Shown: one piece after another, positions 35,790 through 44,967 of the stretch | How positions within the stretch are numbered: the first letter of the stretch is position 1 | Layout of the letters: each line of letters opens with the position of its first letter | Source of the DNA: Martinezella tropici | Lineage (GTDB): Bacteria > Pseudomonadota > Alphaproteobacteria > Rhizobiales > Rhizobiaceae | DNA: 64,000 nt | Direction of reading: 5' to 3' | NCBI GenBank assembly: GCA_000799755.1 | Contig: JUHI01000017.1 | Coordinates: 62,001-126,000 of the forward strand | Position numbers and translations under genes: made by a program | Notes under the pieces: model-generated | What the model was told of the DNA's origin: nothing | The model's database searches: none | Seen by the model: only the letters and a program-made list of their open reading frames with translations

Positions 35790-36635
35790 ATGTCCTACAA
35801 AACGATAGTGACCGTTCTCGACAATCCCGACAATACCCGCGTCGCCGCCGACTTTGCAGCGGCGCTCGCAAAGGAGCATGGCGCCCATGTCGTCGGCCTT
35901 CATGCGGAGCTTGTCTCGACCGTGCCGCTGGTGGCGCCGATGGAAATTCCCGACCCCGTTGCGGTTCAGGCCCTTCAGGATGTCGCTCACAATCAGTCGG
36001 TGGACATCGAGCGGGTGTTCCGCTCGAAAATGGAAGCCGCCGGCCTCGATTACGAATGGCACAGCTTTGCCAGCACGATCGGCTACGGCACCGAGCCCCT
36101 GGTCGAGAGCGCCCGCAGCGCCGATCTTCTCGTTGCCGTGCAGCCGGACCCGTCGAAATACGGCGACACGCAGGTCGATGTCGAAACTTTCCTGTTCGAC
36201 AGCGGCCGGCCGGTCCTGCTGATCCCCTATATCCTCAAGGAACCGAAGCCCGTCCGCCGCGTGCTTATCGCCTGGAACGGCTCCAAGGAGGCGGCACGCG
36301 CCACCTTCGATGCCCTGCCCTTCCTGAAAGCCGCGGATTCGGTCGAGATCCTTTCGGTCAGCACATCGGAGAAGGACCCGCATCCATCCAAGGAAACCGG
36401 CGTCCAGATCGCCGCCGCGCTGACGCGCCACGGCGTTCGAGCCAAGTTCGAGACGACAGCCTGCAGCGGTAAATCGACACCATCTCAGGTCATCGAAAAC
36501 CGGCTGGCGGACAATAGCATCGACCTGCTTGTGATGGGCGCCTACACGCATTCCTGGCTTTGGCAGATGATCTTCGGCGGCACGACGCGCACCCTGCTGC
36601 AATCGATGACCGCGATGACGTTGCTGGCCCGCTAG
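35790..36635 (+). CDS. Tandem universal stress protein (UspA family)
   Basis: 281 residues, about twice a single Usp domain, so two domains in tandem. The N-terminal half starts MSYKTIVTVLDNPDNTRVAADFA; the C-terminal half has RVLIAWNGSKEAARA, then LLVMGAYTHSWLWQMIFGGTTRTLL, fitting the ATP-binding G-x2-G-x9-G-(S/T) pattern of Usp proteins. Start at 35790 is preferred for GGAG eight bases upstream; a start five codons earlier is possible. Cytoplasmic stress-survival factor. Confidence 0.88.
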   Translation: MSYKTIVTVLDNPDNTRVAADFAAALAKEHGAHVVGLHAELVSTVPLVAPMEIPDPVAVQALQDVAHNQSVDIERVFRSKMEAAGLDYEWHSFASTIGYGTEPLVESARSADLLVAVQPDPSKYGDTQVDVETFLFDSGRPVLLIPYILKEPKPVRRVLIAWNGSKEAARATFDALPFLKAADSVEILSVSTSEKDPHPSKETGVQIAAALTRHGVRAKFETTACSGKSTPSQVIENRLADNSIDLLVMGAYTHSWLWQMIFGGTTRTLLQSMTAMTLLAR

Positions 36636-36659
36636 ACGGCCAAGAGCTTAAATCCTGCG

Positions 36660-36687
36660 GCAACCGGTGCAGAACTGCATCGGTTGC
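36660..36687 (+). terminator. Hairpin after the universal stress gene
   Basis: GCAACCGGTGCA pairs with TGCATCGGTTGC (one G-U) around GAAC, 25 bp after the stop; no long T tract follows. Confidence 0.55.
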
Positions 36688-36780
36688 GCGCGTTGCAGCT
36701 ATTGCCTTTTGTCGGCAAATCCAGCAGAAAGCAGCGACCGATGACAGAATTCCCGCCAGGGAACCGTTCGCGCGGTCGAA

Positions 36781-36832
36781 GGAGCATGGTCCCGAAAAGC
36801 CTGTCGCTTTTCCCGGATGAGATCCTGTTCAC
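36781..36832. repeat. Degenerate interspersed palindromic repeat
   Basis: GGAGCATGGTCCCGAAAAGC, short loop, GCTTTTCCCGGATGAGATC. Its layout matches the GCATGATCCCGAAAAG...CTTTTCGG...GATCATGC element I recall as common between rhizobial genes. Probably a decayed copy; assignment is from memory. Confidence 0.45.
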
Positions 36833-36951
36833 GCAGATGGCAAGCGAATCGCGTTCCGGATCTGGATGATGGTCCGCGCCCGCCGCGGGGTCTGCTCAGG
36901 GTCGCCGGCGCTGCCGGTGCGTCGTTATTCCATGCCCCGGAGCCTTCTGCC

Positions 36952-37449
36952 ATGTCCCTGCCCGATAAAGCCTTTCCCGTATCCTGGGATCAGTTCCATC
37001 GCGATGCGCGCGCGCTTGCCTGGCGGCTTGCCGGCCTCAATCGAGATTTCAAGGCGATCGTCTGTATCACCCGCGGCGGCCTCGTGCCGGCGGCCATCAT
37101 CTCGCGTGAGCTCAACATCCGCCTGATCGAGACCGTCTGTGTCGCCTCCTATCATGACTATTCCAGCCAGGGCGAAATGAACTTGCTCAAGGGCATTGCG
37201 CCAGAACTGTCAGCCAACGGCGGCGAAGGGGTGCTCGTCATCGACGACCTCACCGATACCGGCAAGACGGCCCTCGAGGTTCGCAGCTTGCTGCCGAAGG
37301 CGCATTTCGCCTGCGTTTATGCCAAGCCGACCGGTGTTCCCACAATCGACACCTTCATCACCGAAGTCAGCCAGGACACCTGGATCTACTTCCCCTGGGA
37401 TATGGGCTTCACCTACCAGGAGCCGATCGCTAAGGGCCATCGCGGCTGA
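36952..37449 (+). CDS. gpt: Xanthine(-guanine) phosphoribosyltransferase
   Basis: 165 residues, full length. The PRPP-binding motif VLVIDDLTDTGKTA (about residues 95-108) and the early CITRGGLVPAAIISREL segment match Gpt. It salvages xanthine and guanine to XMP and GMP at the inner face of the membrane. The start at 36952 is chosen by alignment with family N-termini; upstream in-frame codons run into a repeat element. Confidence 0.92.
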   Translation: MSLPDKAFPVSWDQFHRDARALAWRLAGLNRDFKAIVCITRGGLVPAAIISRELNIRLIETVCVASYHDYSSQGEMNLLKGIAPELSANGGEGVLVIDDLTDTGKTALEVRSLLPKAHFACVYAKPTGVPTIDTFITEVSQDTWIYFPWDMGFTYQEPIAKGHRG

Positions 37450-37526
37450 CACTGCCATTAGAGGCGATGCGAATCAGTCGCGATCGCCAGCCGTGCGGCA
37501 ACATGATTCGAATGACGGTAATAGAG

Positions 37527-37546
37527 GTGGGCGCTGCGGCGCCCAC
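37527..37546 (+). terminator. Terminator of gpt
   Basis: GTGGGCGC-TGCG-GCGCCCAC, 8-bp perfect stem followed by a T/A-rich tail (TAGATTTAG). Confidence 0.65.
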
Positions 37547-37793
37547 TAGATTTAGTGGACGCATATTGGCGGGAACGCGCGGGATTCAAGGGTTTCCGCG
37601 CGAATCATGATGTGCCACGGCATGATTTTGCCGCGCTGCCAATGGCATCAAGGTCACGGTCACAATTTTGTCGCTTTTGACTCCGGCCTTGATGAAACAA
37701 ACCTCGACAGCGGTCGCGCGAAGGGCGAACGACGACGCCCAAGCTCTTGATTCTTCTACCCTCCTGACGTTTCCCCAGTTTCCACAGCTAAGC

Positions 37794-37809
37794 CCACAAG
37801 ATATTGTGG
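37794..37809. promoter_or_regulatory. Isolated NrdR-box-like palindrome
   Basis: CCACAAGATATTGTGG agrees with the NrdR box ACACWATATATWGTGT at 13 of 16 positions. It lies about 425 bp before nrdJ and has no partner at the usual spacing, so it may be chance or an upstream-promoter site. Confidence 0.35.
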
Positions 37810-38038
37810 TTAACAATCCCTAGCAAACCACCCCTTGACGGAATCGGGTCTTTCAAAGTTAATGGACGACGTTGCGGCGGCGACTGGACCAGGCGTATTT
37901 ACGAGGGCTGGTTCTCAATTCGAAATCGGATTTGGATTCAGGGCGATACACTTTGATCAGTGGCCGCCGTGAGCGTTTTTGTGCCGATATCGAGGCTGCC
38001 AAAAAAGACATGCGGGGACTGGCGGCAATAAGCTGTTA

Positions 38039-38085
38039 ATACTATATTTAGTGTTTGCAGCCACCATCACCACAAGATACAGGAA
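38039..38085. promoter_or_regulatory. Paired NrdR boxes upstream of nrdJ
   Basis: Box 1 ATACTATATTTAGTGT (38039-38054) matches the NrdR consensus at 14 of 16 positions. Box 2 CCACAAGATACAGGAA (38070-38085) is weaker (10 of 16) but starts exactly 31 bp later, the spacing typical of NrdR-bound pairs. NrdR represses ribonucleotide reductase genes in response to dATP/ATP state, so a role here is expected. Confidence 0.6.
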
Positions 38086-38218
38086 CGCCATCTCCGGATG
38101 ACACCTCCTGTCAGAGAGCGGATCGAAGCTGGCTGCGCGTTGACATCGCGACGCCGGAATGAGAATTTTTGCGTCCTGCTTTCATGCGGGAGCGCACCAA
38201 CGAATGAGGATTGGGACC

Positions 38219-41200
38219 ATGCGCATCGAACGTCGTTTTACGAAGGCCGGCCAGTCACCCTATGCGGAGATCGAATTCCGCAAGGCGACGAGCGAGATCA
38301 AGAACCCCGACGGTTCGATCGTGTTCCGCCTCGAAAACATCGATGTACCCGCGCAGTTCTCGCAGGTGGCCGCCGACATTCTCGCGCAGAAGTATTTCCG
38401 CAAGGCCGGCGTGCCTGCCAAGCTGAAGAAGGTCGAGGAAAACGACGTCCCCTCCTTCTTGTGGCGCTCCATTCCCGACGATGCCGCCATGAAGGATCTG
38501 CCCAAGGATCGGCAGAGCGGCTCGGAAACCGATGCGCGACAGGTCTTCGACCGCCTCGCCGGCACCTGGACCTACTGGGGCTGGAAGGGCGGCTACTTCT
38601 CGTCCGAGGAAGACGCTTCCGCCTTCTGCGACGAGCTTGCCTACATGCTCGCCACCCAGCGCGTTGCTCCGAATTCGCCGCAGTGGTTCAACACCGGCAT
38701 GCACTGGGCCTATGGCATCGACGGCCCCGGCCAGGGTCACTATTATGTCGACCCGTTCACCGGCAAGCTCACAAAGTCCAAGTCGGCTTATGAGCATCCA
38801 CAGCCGCATGCCTGCTTCATCCAGTCCGTCGAGGACGACCTCGTCAACGAGGGCGGCATCATGGACCTGTGGGTTCGCGAAGCCCGCCTCTTCAAGTACG
38901 GTTCCGGCACCGGCTCGAACTTCTCGATGCTGCGCGCCGAAGGCGAAAAGCTTTCCGGCGGCGGTCGCTCCTCCGGCCTGATGAGCTTCCTCAAGATCGG
39001 CGACCGCGCTGCCGGCGCCATCAAGTCGGGCGGTACGACCCGTCGCGCCGCCAAGATGGTCGTCGTCGACATCGACCATCCTGACATCGAGGACTACATC
39101 AACTGGAAGGTCAAAGAGGAGCAGAAGGTTGCCGCCCTCGTCACCGGCTCAAAGATCGTCGCCAGGCACCTGAAGGCGATCATGAAGGCCACGCTCAATT
39201 GCGAAGGCGACAATGACGATTGCTTCGACCCGGCCAAGAACCCTGCCCTGAAGCGCGAAATCCGTGCTGCCAAGAAGGACCAGGTTCCGGAAAACTACGT
39301 CCAGCGCGTCATCCAGTTCGCCCGTCAGGGCTACAAGGATCTTGAATTCAAGACCTACGACACGGACTGGGATTCGGAAGCCTACCTCACCGTATCCGGC
39401 CAGAACTCCAACAACTCGGTTTCGATCAAGGACGACTTCCTGCGTGCCGTCGAGAATGATGGCGACTGGAACCTGACCGCCCGCAAGGACGGCAAGGTCA
39501 TCAAGACGCTAAAGGCCCGCGACCTCTGGGAATCCATCTCCTACGCCGCCTGGGCATCGGCCGACCCGGGCCTGCACTTCAACACGACGATGAACGACTG
39601 GCACACCAGCCCGGCCGCGGGCCCGATCCGCGCCTCCAATCCGTGCTCGGAATATATGTTCCTCGACGACACGGCCTGCAACCTTGCCTCGCTGAACCTG
39701 ATGACCTTCAAGGACGCAGCGACGAAGCGTATCAACATTGCTGACTACGAGCACGCCGTCCGTCTCTGGACCGTCGTTCTCGAAGTCTCCGTGATGATGG
39801 CGCAGTTCCCCTCGCGCCGCATCGCCGAGCTTTCCTATGAATACCGCACGCTCGGCCTCGGCTACGCCAATATCGGTGGCCTGCTGATGTCGTCGGGCAT
39901 TCCCTATGACAGCGACGAAGCCCGCGCCATCGCCGGCTCGCTGACCGCGATCATGACCGGTATCGCCTATGCGACCTCGGCCGAAATGGCCTCCGAACTC
40001 GGGACCTTCCCGATGTTCGAGCCGAACCGCGAGAACATGCTGCGCGTCATCCGCAACCATCGCCGCGCCGCTTACGGCGAGGCCTCGGGCTATGAAGGTC
40101 TTTCGGTCAACCCGGTCGCGCTGATCCATTCCGACAATCCGGACAAGGATCTCGTTGCCCATGCCAAGGCCGCCTGGGACAAGGCGCTGCAACTCGGCGA
40201 AAGACATGGCTACCGCAACGCCCAGGCAACCGTCATCGCGCCGACCGGCACGATCGGCCTCGTCATGGATTGCGACACGACCGGCATCGAGCCGGATTTC
40301 GCCCTGGTGAAGTTCAAGAAGCTTGCCGGCGGCGGCTACTTCAAGATCATCAACCGCGCCGTTCCGGAAGCGCTGCGCACGCTCGGCTATTCCGAAAGCC
40401 AGATCGCCGAGATCGAGGCTTACGCAGTCGGCCACGGCAACCTTAACCAGGCTCCGGCCATCAACCCGTCGACGCTGAAGGCCAAGGGCTTCACCGCCGA
40501 GAAGGTCGATGCCGTCAACGCCGCGCTCAAGAGCGCCTTCGACATCAAGTTCGTCTTCAACCAGTGGACCCTCGGCGCCGACTTCCTGAAGGGCACGCTG
40601 AAGGTGTCCGACGAGCAGATGGCCGACATGAGCTTCAACCTGCTCGACCATCTCGGCTTCTCCAAGAAGGACATCGAGGCTGCGAACATCCATGTTTGCG
40701 GTGCGATGACGCTGGAAGGCGCGCCCTTCCTGAAGAACGAGCACCTCGCCGTCTTCGATTGCGCCAACCCTTGCGGCAAGATCGGCAAGCGTTACCTCTC
40801 GGTCGAAAGCCACATCCGTATGATGGCGGCAGCCCAGCCCTTCATCTCGGGCGCCATCTCCAAGACGATCAACATGCCGAATGAGGCGACCGTCGAGGAT
40901 TGCAAGAACGCCTACATGCTCTCCTGGAAGCTCGGTCTGAAGGCCAATGCCCTTTATCGTGACGGCTCCAAGCTCAGCCAGCCGCTGAATGCTTCGCTGA
41001 TCGAAGACGACAGTGACGAGGATGCGCTGGAAGAATTCCTGCAGGCCCCTGCTGCCGCGCAGGCCGTGACCATCACCGAAAAGATCGTCGAACGCGTGAT
41101 CGAGAAGGTCGTGCGCACACAGGAGAAGCTGCCGGGCCGCCGCAAGGGCTATACCCAGAAGGCCAAGATCGGCGGACACACGATCTTCCTGCGCACCGGC

Positions 41201-42013
41201 GAATATGACGACGGCCGTCTCGGCGAAATCTTCCTTGATATGAACAAGGAAGGCTCTGCACTGCGCGCCTTCATCAACAACTTCGCGATTTCCGTCTCGC
41301 TTGGCCTCCAGTACGGCGTGCCGCTCGAAGAATATGTCGACGCCTTCACTTTCACCAAGTTCGAGCCGGCCGGCATCGTAACGGGCAATGACGCCATCAA
41401 GAACGCCACGTCGATCCTCGACTACGTGTTCCGCGAACTGGCGATCTCCTATCTCGGCCGTCACGATCTCGCTCATGTCGACACCTCGGACTTCAGCAAC
41501 ACGGCGCTCGGCCGCGGCGTTTCCGAAGGCAAGGCCGATGTCGTCTCCAAGGGCCTGACCCGCGGCTACAAGCCGACGCTCGTTCCGACATCGGGCGAAC
41601 GTCCGGCAGCCGAGGTCAAGGGTTCGGCTACCGCTGCCCCGGCCCGCGCCGCCTCGGTTTCCACGGTCACAGCCTTCGCCGGCAACACCGTCCGCAAGCT
41701 GGAGCCGACAAGCGCGGTTTCCACCTCCGAAGTCGTCGCCTTCAAGCGCGATTACGAAGAGCGTGCGAAGGAGTTGGCGGAAGAGATCGCAGAGGAAGTG
41801 GCGGAAGAAACCGGCCTCTTCACCGACAAGGCTGCAAGCGACGCGGCAACGGCCAAGACGGACGCCAAGAAACTGGAATCCGAACGCCGCGCCCGCTCCA
41901 TCATGCAGGGCTACACCGGCAACATGTGCACCGAGTGCCAGAACTTCACGATGGTCCGCAACGGCACCTGCGAGAAGTGCGACACTTGCGGTGCGACCAG
42001 CGGCTGCTCTTGA
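38219..42013 (+). CDS. nrdJ: Adenosylcobalamin-dependent (class II) ribonucleotide reductase
   Basis: 1264 residues, the long alphaproteobacterial form. Catalytic-barrel features include NSPQWFNTGMHW, HACFIQSVEDD (first redox Cys), NPCSEYMFLDDTACN (radical-site Cys and Glu) and a C-terminal zinc/redox tail MCTECQNFTMV...CEKCDTCG. It reduces ribonucleotides using a B12-derived thiyl radical and needs no oxygen. Start at 38219 (MRIERRFTKAGQSPYAEIEF) is chosen by family alignment with GAGGA upstream. Preceded by paired NrdR boxes and followed by a strong terminator. Confidence 0.96.
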   Translation: MRIERRFTKAGQSPYAEIEFRKATSEIKNPDGSIVFRLENIDVPAQFSQVAADILAQKYFRKAGVPAKLKKVEENDVPSFLWRSIPDDAAMKDLPKDRQSGSETDARQVFDRLAGTWTYWGWKGGYFSSEEDASAFCDELAYMLATQRVAPNSPQWFNTGMHWAYGIDGPGQGHYYVDPFTGKLTKSKSAYEHPQPHACFIQSVEDDLVNEGGIMDLWVREARLFKYGSGTGSNFSMLRAEGEKLSGGGRSSGLMSFLKIGDRAAGAIKSGGTTRRAAKMVVVDIDHPDIEDYINWKVKEEQKVAALVTGSKIVARHLKAIMKATLNCEGDNDDCFDPAKNPALKREIRAAKKDQVPENYVQRVIQFARQGYKDLEFKTYDTDWDSEAYLTVSGQNSNNSVSIKDDFLRAVENDGDWNLTARKDGKVIKTLKARDLWESISYAAWASADPGLHFNTTMNDWHTSPAAGPIRASNPCSEYMFLDDTACNLASLNLMTFKDAATKRINIADYEHAVRLWTVVLEVSVMMAQFPSRRIAELSYEYRTLGLGYANIGGLLMSSGIPYDSDEARAIAGSLTAIMTGIAYATSAEMASELGTFPMFEPNRENMLRVIRNHRRAAYGEASGYEGLSVNPVALIHSDNPDKDLVAHAKAAWDKALQLGERHGYRNAQATVIAPTGTIGLVMDCDTTGIEPDFALVKFKKLAGGGYFKIINRAVPEALRTLGYSESQIAEIEAYAVGHGNLNQAPAINPSTLKAKGFTAEKVDAVNAALKSAFDIKFVFNQWTLGADFLKGTLKVSDEQMADMSFNLLDHLGFSKKDIEAANIHVCGAMTLEGAPFLKNEHLAVFDCANPCGKIGKRYLSVESHIRMMAAAQPFISGAISKTINMPNEATVEDCKNAYMLSWKLGLKANALYRDGSKLSQPLNASLIEDDSDEDALEEFLQAPAAAQAVTITEKIVERVIEKVVRTQEKLPGRRKGYTQKAKIGGHTIFLRTGEYDDGRLGEIFLDMNKEGSALRAFINNFAISVSLGLQYGVPLEEYVDAFTFTKFEPAGIVTGNDAIKNATSILDYVFRELAISYLGRHDLAHVDTSDFSNTALGRGVSEGKADVVSKGLTRGYKPTLVPTSGERPAAEVKGSATAAPARAASVSTVTAFAGNTVRKLEPTSAVSTSEVVAFKRDYEERAKELAEEIAEEVAEETGLFTDKAASDAATAKTDAKKLESERRARSIMQGYTGNMCTECQNFTMVRNGTCEKCDTCGATSGCS

Positions 42014-42044
42014 TAATTTATCGTGCTCTTAGCTAATCCATCAA

Positions 42045-42072
42045 CGGGGCGAGCAATCGCCCCGCTTTTTTT
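42045..42072 (+). terminator. Terminator of nrdJ
   Basis: CGGGGCGA-GCAA-TCGCCCCG, 8-bp perfect stem and tetraloop, then C and seven T residues, 31 bp after the stop. Confidence 0.95.
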
Positions 42073-42446
42073 ATGAAGGTGTTTCGTAATCGGACTGAAG
42101 CTGCACATTCCCAAATTGCGCTATTACAGCCCCAGGCTGCTGGTGCCGGGGCAGCACTCTCTTCCGTCGACTAAAAATATCCGTCAACGCACCCGTTCAT
42201 GAAGAAATGCCTAGATAGCTAAAGGTTTGGCCTTATCAGTGCCAATACCCCTCACCCCAAATGCCCGATTTCGGCCACGAAACCGGCGGGAAATCATCCA
42301 TTTTCATTGAAATTGTTGCTGCAGCAATATTCGGTCTGCCGAGCCTCAAAGCCGTGATCCACGGTACCCGGCTCTTCGACATATTTATCGCTGAATCCCG
42401 CCCTTAGTGCGTCGGAAAAAGCAGTCCAATCGTGTGAGGCACCGTT
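42073..42446. other. Intergenic region before acyltransferase gene
   Basis: About 370 bp, moderately AT-rich, no gene found. Should contain the acyltransferase promoter. Confidence 0.3.
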
Positions 42447-43445
42447 TTGAAAACCGGCAGCGATATCACGAGCATTCAATATCTGCGCGCCATCGCAGCA
42501 ATTTCCGTTCTTTGTTTCCATGTCAGCGAGACATATGGCCTGAACTTCAAAATCGGGGCTGCGGGTGTCGATATATTCTTCGTCATCAGCGGCTTCATCA
42601 TGTGGGTCACGACCGAGGGAAGATCGCTCGGTCCGCAGGAATTCATGTGGCGGCGGCTTATCAGAATAGTGCCGCTCTACTGGATTGCGACGGCAGCAAC
42701 CTTCGTCGTCGCCGTGCTGAAACCGCAATTCTTCTTCGACACGAATTCGAGCGTCGAGAACTTGATCGGCTCTCTTTTCTTCGTGCCCTTCATGAAGGAC
42801 GAAGCGCTGCATCCGGTCGTCGAACAGGGGTGGACGCTCTCCTACGAGATGTTCTTCTATCTCATCTTTTCGATTTCGCTGCTCGTGCCGGCGTTCAGGC
42901 GACTATGGTTCCTGATGGCGGCTCTGGTGGCCGTCGTGATTGCACATTACCTGCTGCCCCTCGGCTATCTCAGTGTTTTCAGCCAACCGGTCATTCTGGA
43001 ATTTGCGGCCGGCATCGCCATCGGACGCCTGTGGAAACAGAGCTTTCGGCTGCCCTTTCCCGTCTCCATCGGCTTGATGATCATCGGGTTCTCACTGCTG
43101 ATCGCGAGCGGCCCGCTAATCCATTTGGAACGGGCCGTCCGGTGGGGCATACCGGCGGTGTTGCTGCTGTCGGGCGCTGTTTTCGCGGAGCGGGAGCGCG
43201 GCGTCCCTAAGGTGGCATTCCTGCATTTCCTGGGAGATGCCTCCTATTCTATCTACCTATGGCATGTGCTGACCGGCATCATGGTGACGGCACTGCTTTT
43301 GCGCATCGGGGTCCCGCACGGTCTGCAGCCTGTATTGATCGTATTGGGCTCGCTGGCCTTCGCCATCGTTTGCTACCTGTGCATCGAGCGCCCGATACAG
43401 CGAAGAATGCAATCGTCTCGCCAGCGCCCCGCTTATCGCAACTGA
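42447..43445 (+). CDS. Acyltransferase-3 family membrane protein
   Basis: 332 residues, mostly membrane helices (about ten). The N-terminal ITSIQYLRAIAAISVLCFHVS with the catalytic-type His, the GVDIFFVISGFIM segment and WTLSYEMFFYL are hallmarks of the family that O-acylates exopolysaccharide, LPS or Nod-factor-like sugars at the inner membrane. TTG is the only suitable start near the family N-terminus. No polysaccharide cluster is adjacent, so the acceptor is unknown. Confidence 0.88.
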   Translation: MKTGSDITSIQYLRAIAAISVLCFHVSETYGLNFKIGAAGVDIFFVISGFIMWVTTEGRSLGPQEFMWRRLIRIVPLYWIATAATFVVAVLKPQFFFDTNSSVENLIGSLFFVPFMKDEALHPVVEQGWTLSYEMFFYLIFSISLLVPAFRRLWFLMAALVAVVIAHYLLPLGYLSVFSQPVILEFAAGIAIGRLWKQSFRLPFPVSIGLMIIGFSLLIASGPLIHLERAVRWGIPAVLLLSGAVFAERERGVPKVAFLHFLGDASYSIYLWHVLTGIMVTALLLRIGVPHGLQPVLIVLGSLAFAIVCYLCIERPIQRRMQSSRQRPAYRN

Positions 43446-43533
43446 CGGGCAAGAACAGAGCACAGCAGTCCCAAACGCCTTGAGATCGGAATTGCATGCG
43501 TACGGCGTCAGGGAGTAGATAAACCAAAGAGAT

Positions 43534-44661
43534 TTACGGCACCGTCCCCGACACTTTTGCCGTCCCGTCAATGACCGGGCAGGATGGCGGCACCGGCCGA
43601 TCGAATAGCACGGCAATGCCGCAATCCGAGGTGAACATCGCCTCGTCGTCATGCCCCACGCCAGGCACTTCGACGACCTTCTGATTGAGATCGGATGGAT
43701 GCCGCTTCTTCATGTAGTCGAAATAGGTCAGCCCGCGTGCAAGCCGATATGGCCCCTGCGCCATCGCCCCGCAGGAGCGGTCGATGAAATGGGTGTAGGG
43801 ATTGGTGTCGGCCTGGCCCAGCAGATAGACAACATTGCGCGCGGCATATCTGGTTTCAAGGGTCTTCGGGTCCTGCGAGGATACGTATGGCGGCGCGCCG
43901 GCCAGCCCGTAGCGCCACTGCGTCGCCTTGGGGCATGCGGCCAGCCCCGCCTGCTGATCCGGCAAGGCCGGCCGCTCATCGTCGAAATAGAGATAGCTCG
44001 AGGGATTGGCGACGACGTAGCGAACGGAGATGCCGGCGCTCGTCAAATCCTCCGCTTCCTTTCCGACCACGGCATAGCGCTGGACTAGCTGGGCTCCTGC
44101 CGAGTGCCCCATCACGACGATGGTCTTCAGGGAGGGATAAAGACGGCGATCGGCAAAATGCTGCAATAGGGCATCGAGCGCGGCGAAAGAGCTGATCGGC
44201 GCCGGCTGGCGCGCCGGCTCTCCGCCCTTCCAGCCATTTTGCGTCCAGGCCAGCGTTTGCGCCGAGAGCGAGAAGGCGTTCACATCCGGTTTTATCAGGA
44301 ATTGCGGCGCAACCACCATCGCACCGTCGGCGAGATCGTCTGCCTTTGCCAGCACTTCCTGTCCGGTTGCATAATAGGCATCGGCGTTTCGGAGCGTGCC
44401 ATGGATGATGATCAGCACCTTCGTCACGTCGGGCGATGCCGCTTCGATCGCGTGATCCGCATAGACGGGCAGCTCGCCCTTCCCCTCCGGCGTGTCGAGG
44501 AGCAGGCGTTGGTCCGCGACCTCCTTGACGGGTTGCTCGAGCCGCGCATGCTGGGAATCGGCATCGGCTGACCACGCTTCGCTCGACATGCCGATGGCGA
44601 CTGCTGCTGCGATCGACAGTCGGGCGCAAACCCTACCCTGAATGCTTCTCAGAATCTTCAT
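43534..44661 (-). CDS. Secreted alpha/beta hydrolase
   Basis: 375 residues with a signal peptide (cleavage near AWS-AD, residue 31). Oxyanion region IIIHGTLRNADAYY, nucleophile motif MGHSAGAQLV, acid region LLGQADTNPYTH and late His VPGVGHDDEAMF give a complete triad. Several Cys suggest disulfides after export. Esterase or related activity expected; substrate unknown. Its stop faces the acyltransferase stop. Confidence 0.8.
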   Translation of the reverse strand: MKILRSIQGRVCARLSIAAAVAIGMSSEAWSADADSQHARLEQPVKEVADQRLLLDTPEGKGELPVYADHAIEAASPDVTKVLIIIHGTLRNADAYYATGQEVLAKADDLADGAMVVAPQFLIKPDVNAFSLSAQTLAWTQNGWKGGEPARQPAPISSFAALDALLQHFADRRLYPSLKTIVVMGHSAGAQLVQRYAVVGKEAEDLTSAGISVRYVVANPSSYLYFDDERPALPDQQAGLAACPKATQWRYGLAGAPPYVSSQDPKTLETRYAARNVVYLLGQADTNPYTHFIDRSCGAMAQGPYRLARGLTYFDYMKKRHPSDLNQKVVEVPGVGHDDEAMFTSDCGIAVLFDRPVPPSCPVIDGTAKVSGTVP

Positions 44662-44967
44662 CTGTAAAAACTCGGCTGAGGCGGATGACCATGAATATAG
44701 CGACTTCCAGCCAAGCGGAAGACGGCGGGCGACCCAATCATGTACCAGCTTGGTTGGAAGTCGCGCCGATTGAACGAGAGAGCGAACCGGAATCCGTCGC
44801 CCGACCGAAAGTTTCTCTTCCGCGCGGCAAGCAGGTTGCCTAGAAAGCGTCGCCTATGAACATCAGTCCGCCAGCGATCTCACCTCGCCCTTCCGAAAAG
44901 CTGCGACAGAGCGCGCAACCCGTGGCATAAGGCCCCCGAAAAGAGTTTCTTCGGGCCACGCGTAACC
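44662..44967. other. Divergent intergenic region
   Basis: About 306 bp between the alpha/beta hydrolase and ABC-F genes, which diverge. No gene seen; the only clear structure is the hairpin at 44931-44957. Confidence 0.3.
44931..44957 (+). promoter_or_regulatory. Hairpin directly before the ABC-F start
   Basis: GGCCCCCGAA...TTCGGGCC stem whose base ends 10 bp before the ATG at 44968. No ribosome-binding site is visible between it and the start. ABC-F genes in some bacteria are controlled by leader structures; here that is only a possibility. Confidence 0.4.

Larger units (their letters stand above)
37547..38218. other. Long upstream region of nrdJ
   Basis: About 670 bp without a gene. It contains a GC hairpin at 37576-37602, a TTGACG -35-like element near 37835, and NrdR-type palindromes described separately. 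I looked for the conserved elements of a cobalamin riboswitch and did not find them. A long leader or more than one promoter is likely. Confidence 0.4.

Noticed and set aside
37450..38218. Cobalamin riboswitch before nrdJ
   Set aside because: The conserved B12-box and core elements were not found on reading the region; NrdR boxes explain regulation better. A covariance search would settle it.
39509..41476. 655-codon open frame antisense to nrdJ
   Set aside because: It lies wholly within a confidently identified gene; long antisense frames are expected in GC-rich DNA with strong third-position bias. No domain or ribosome site.
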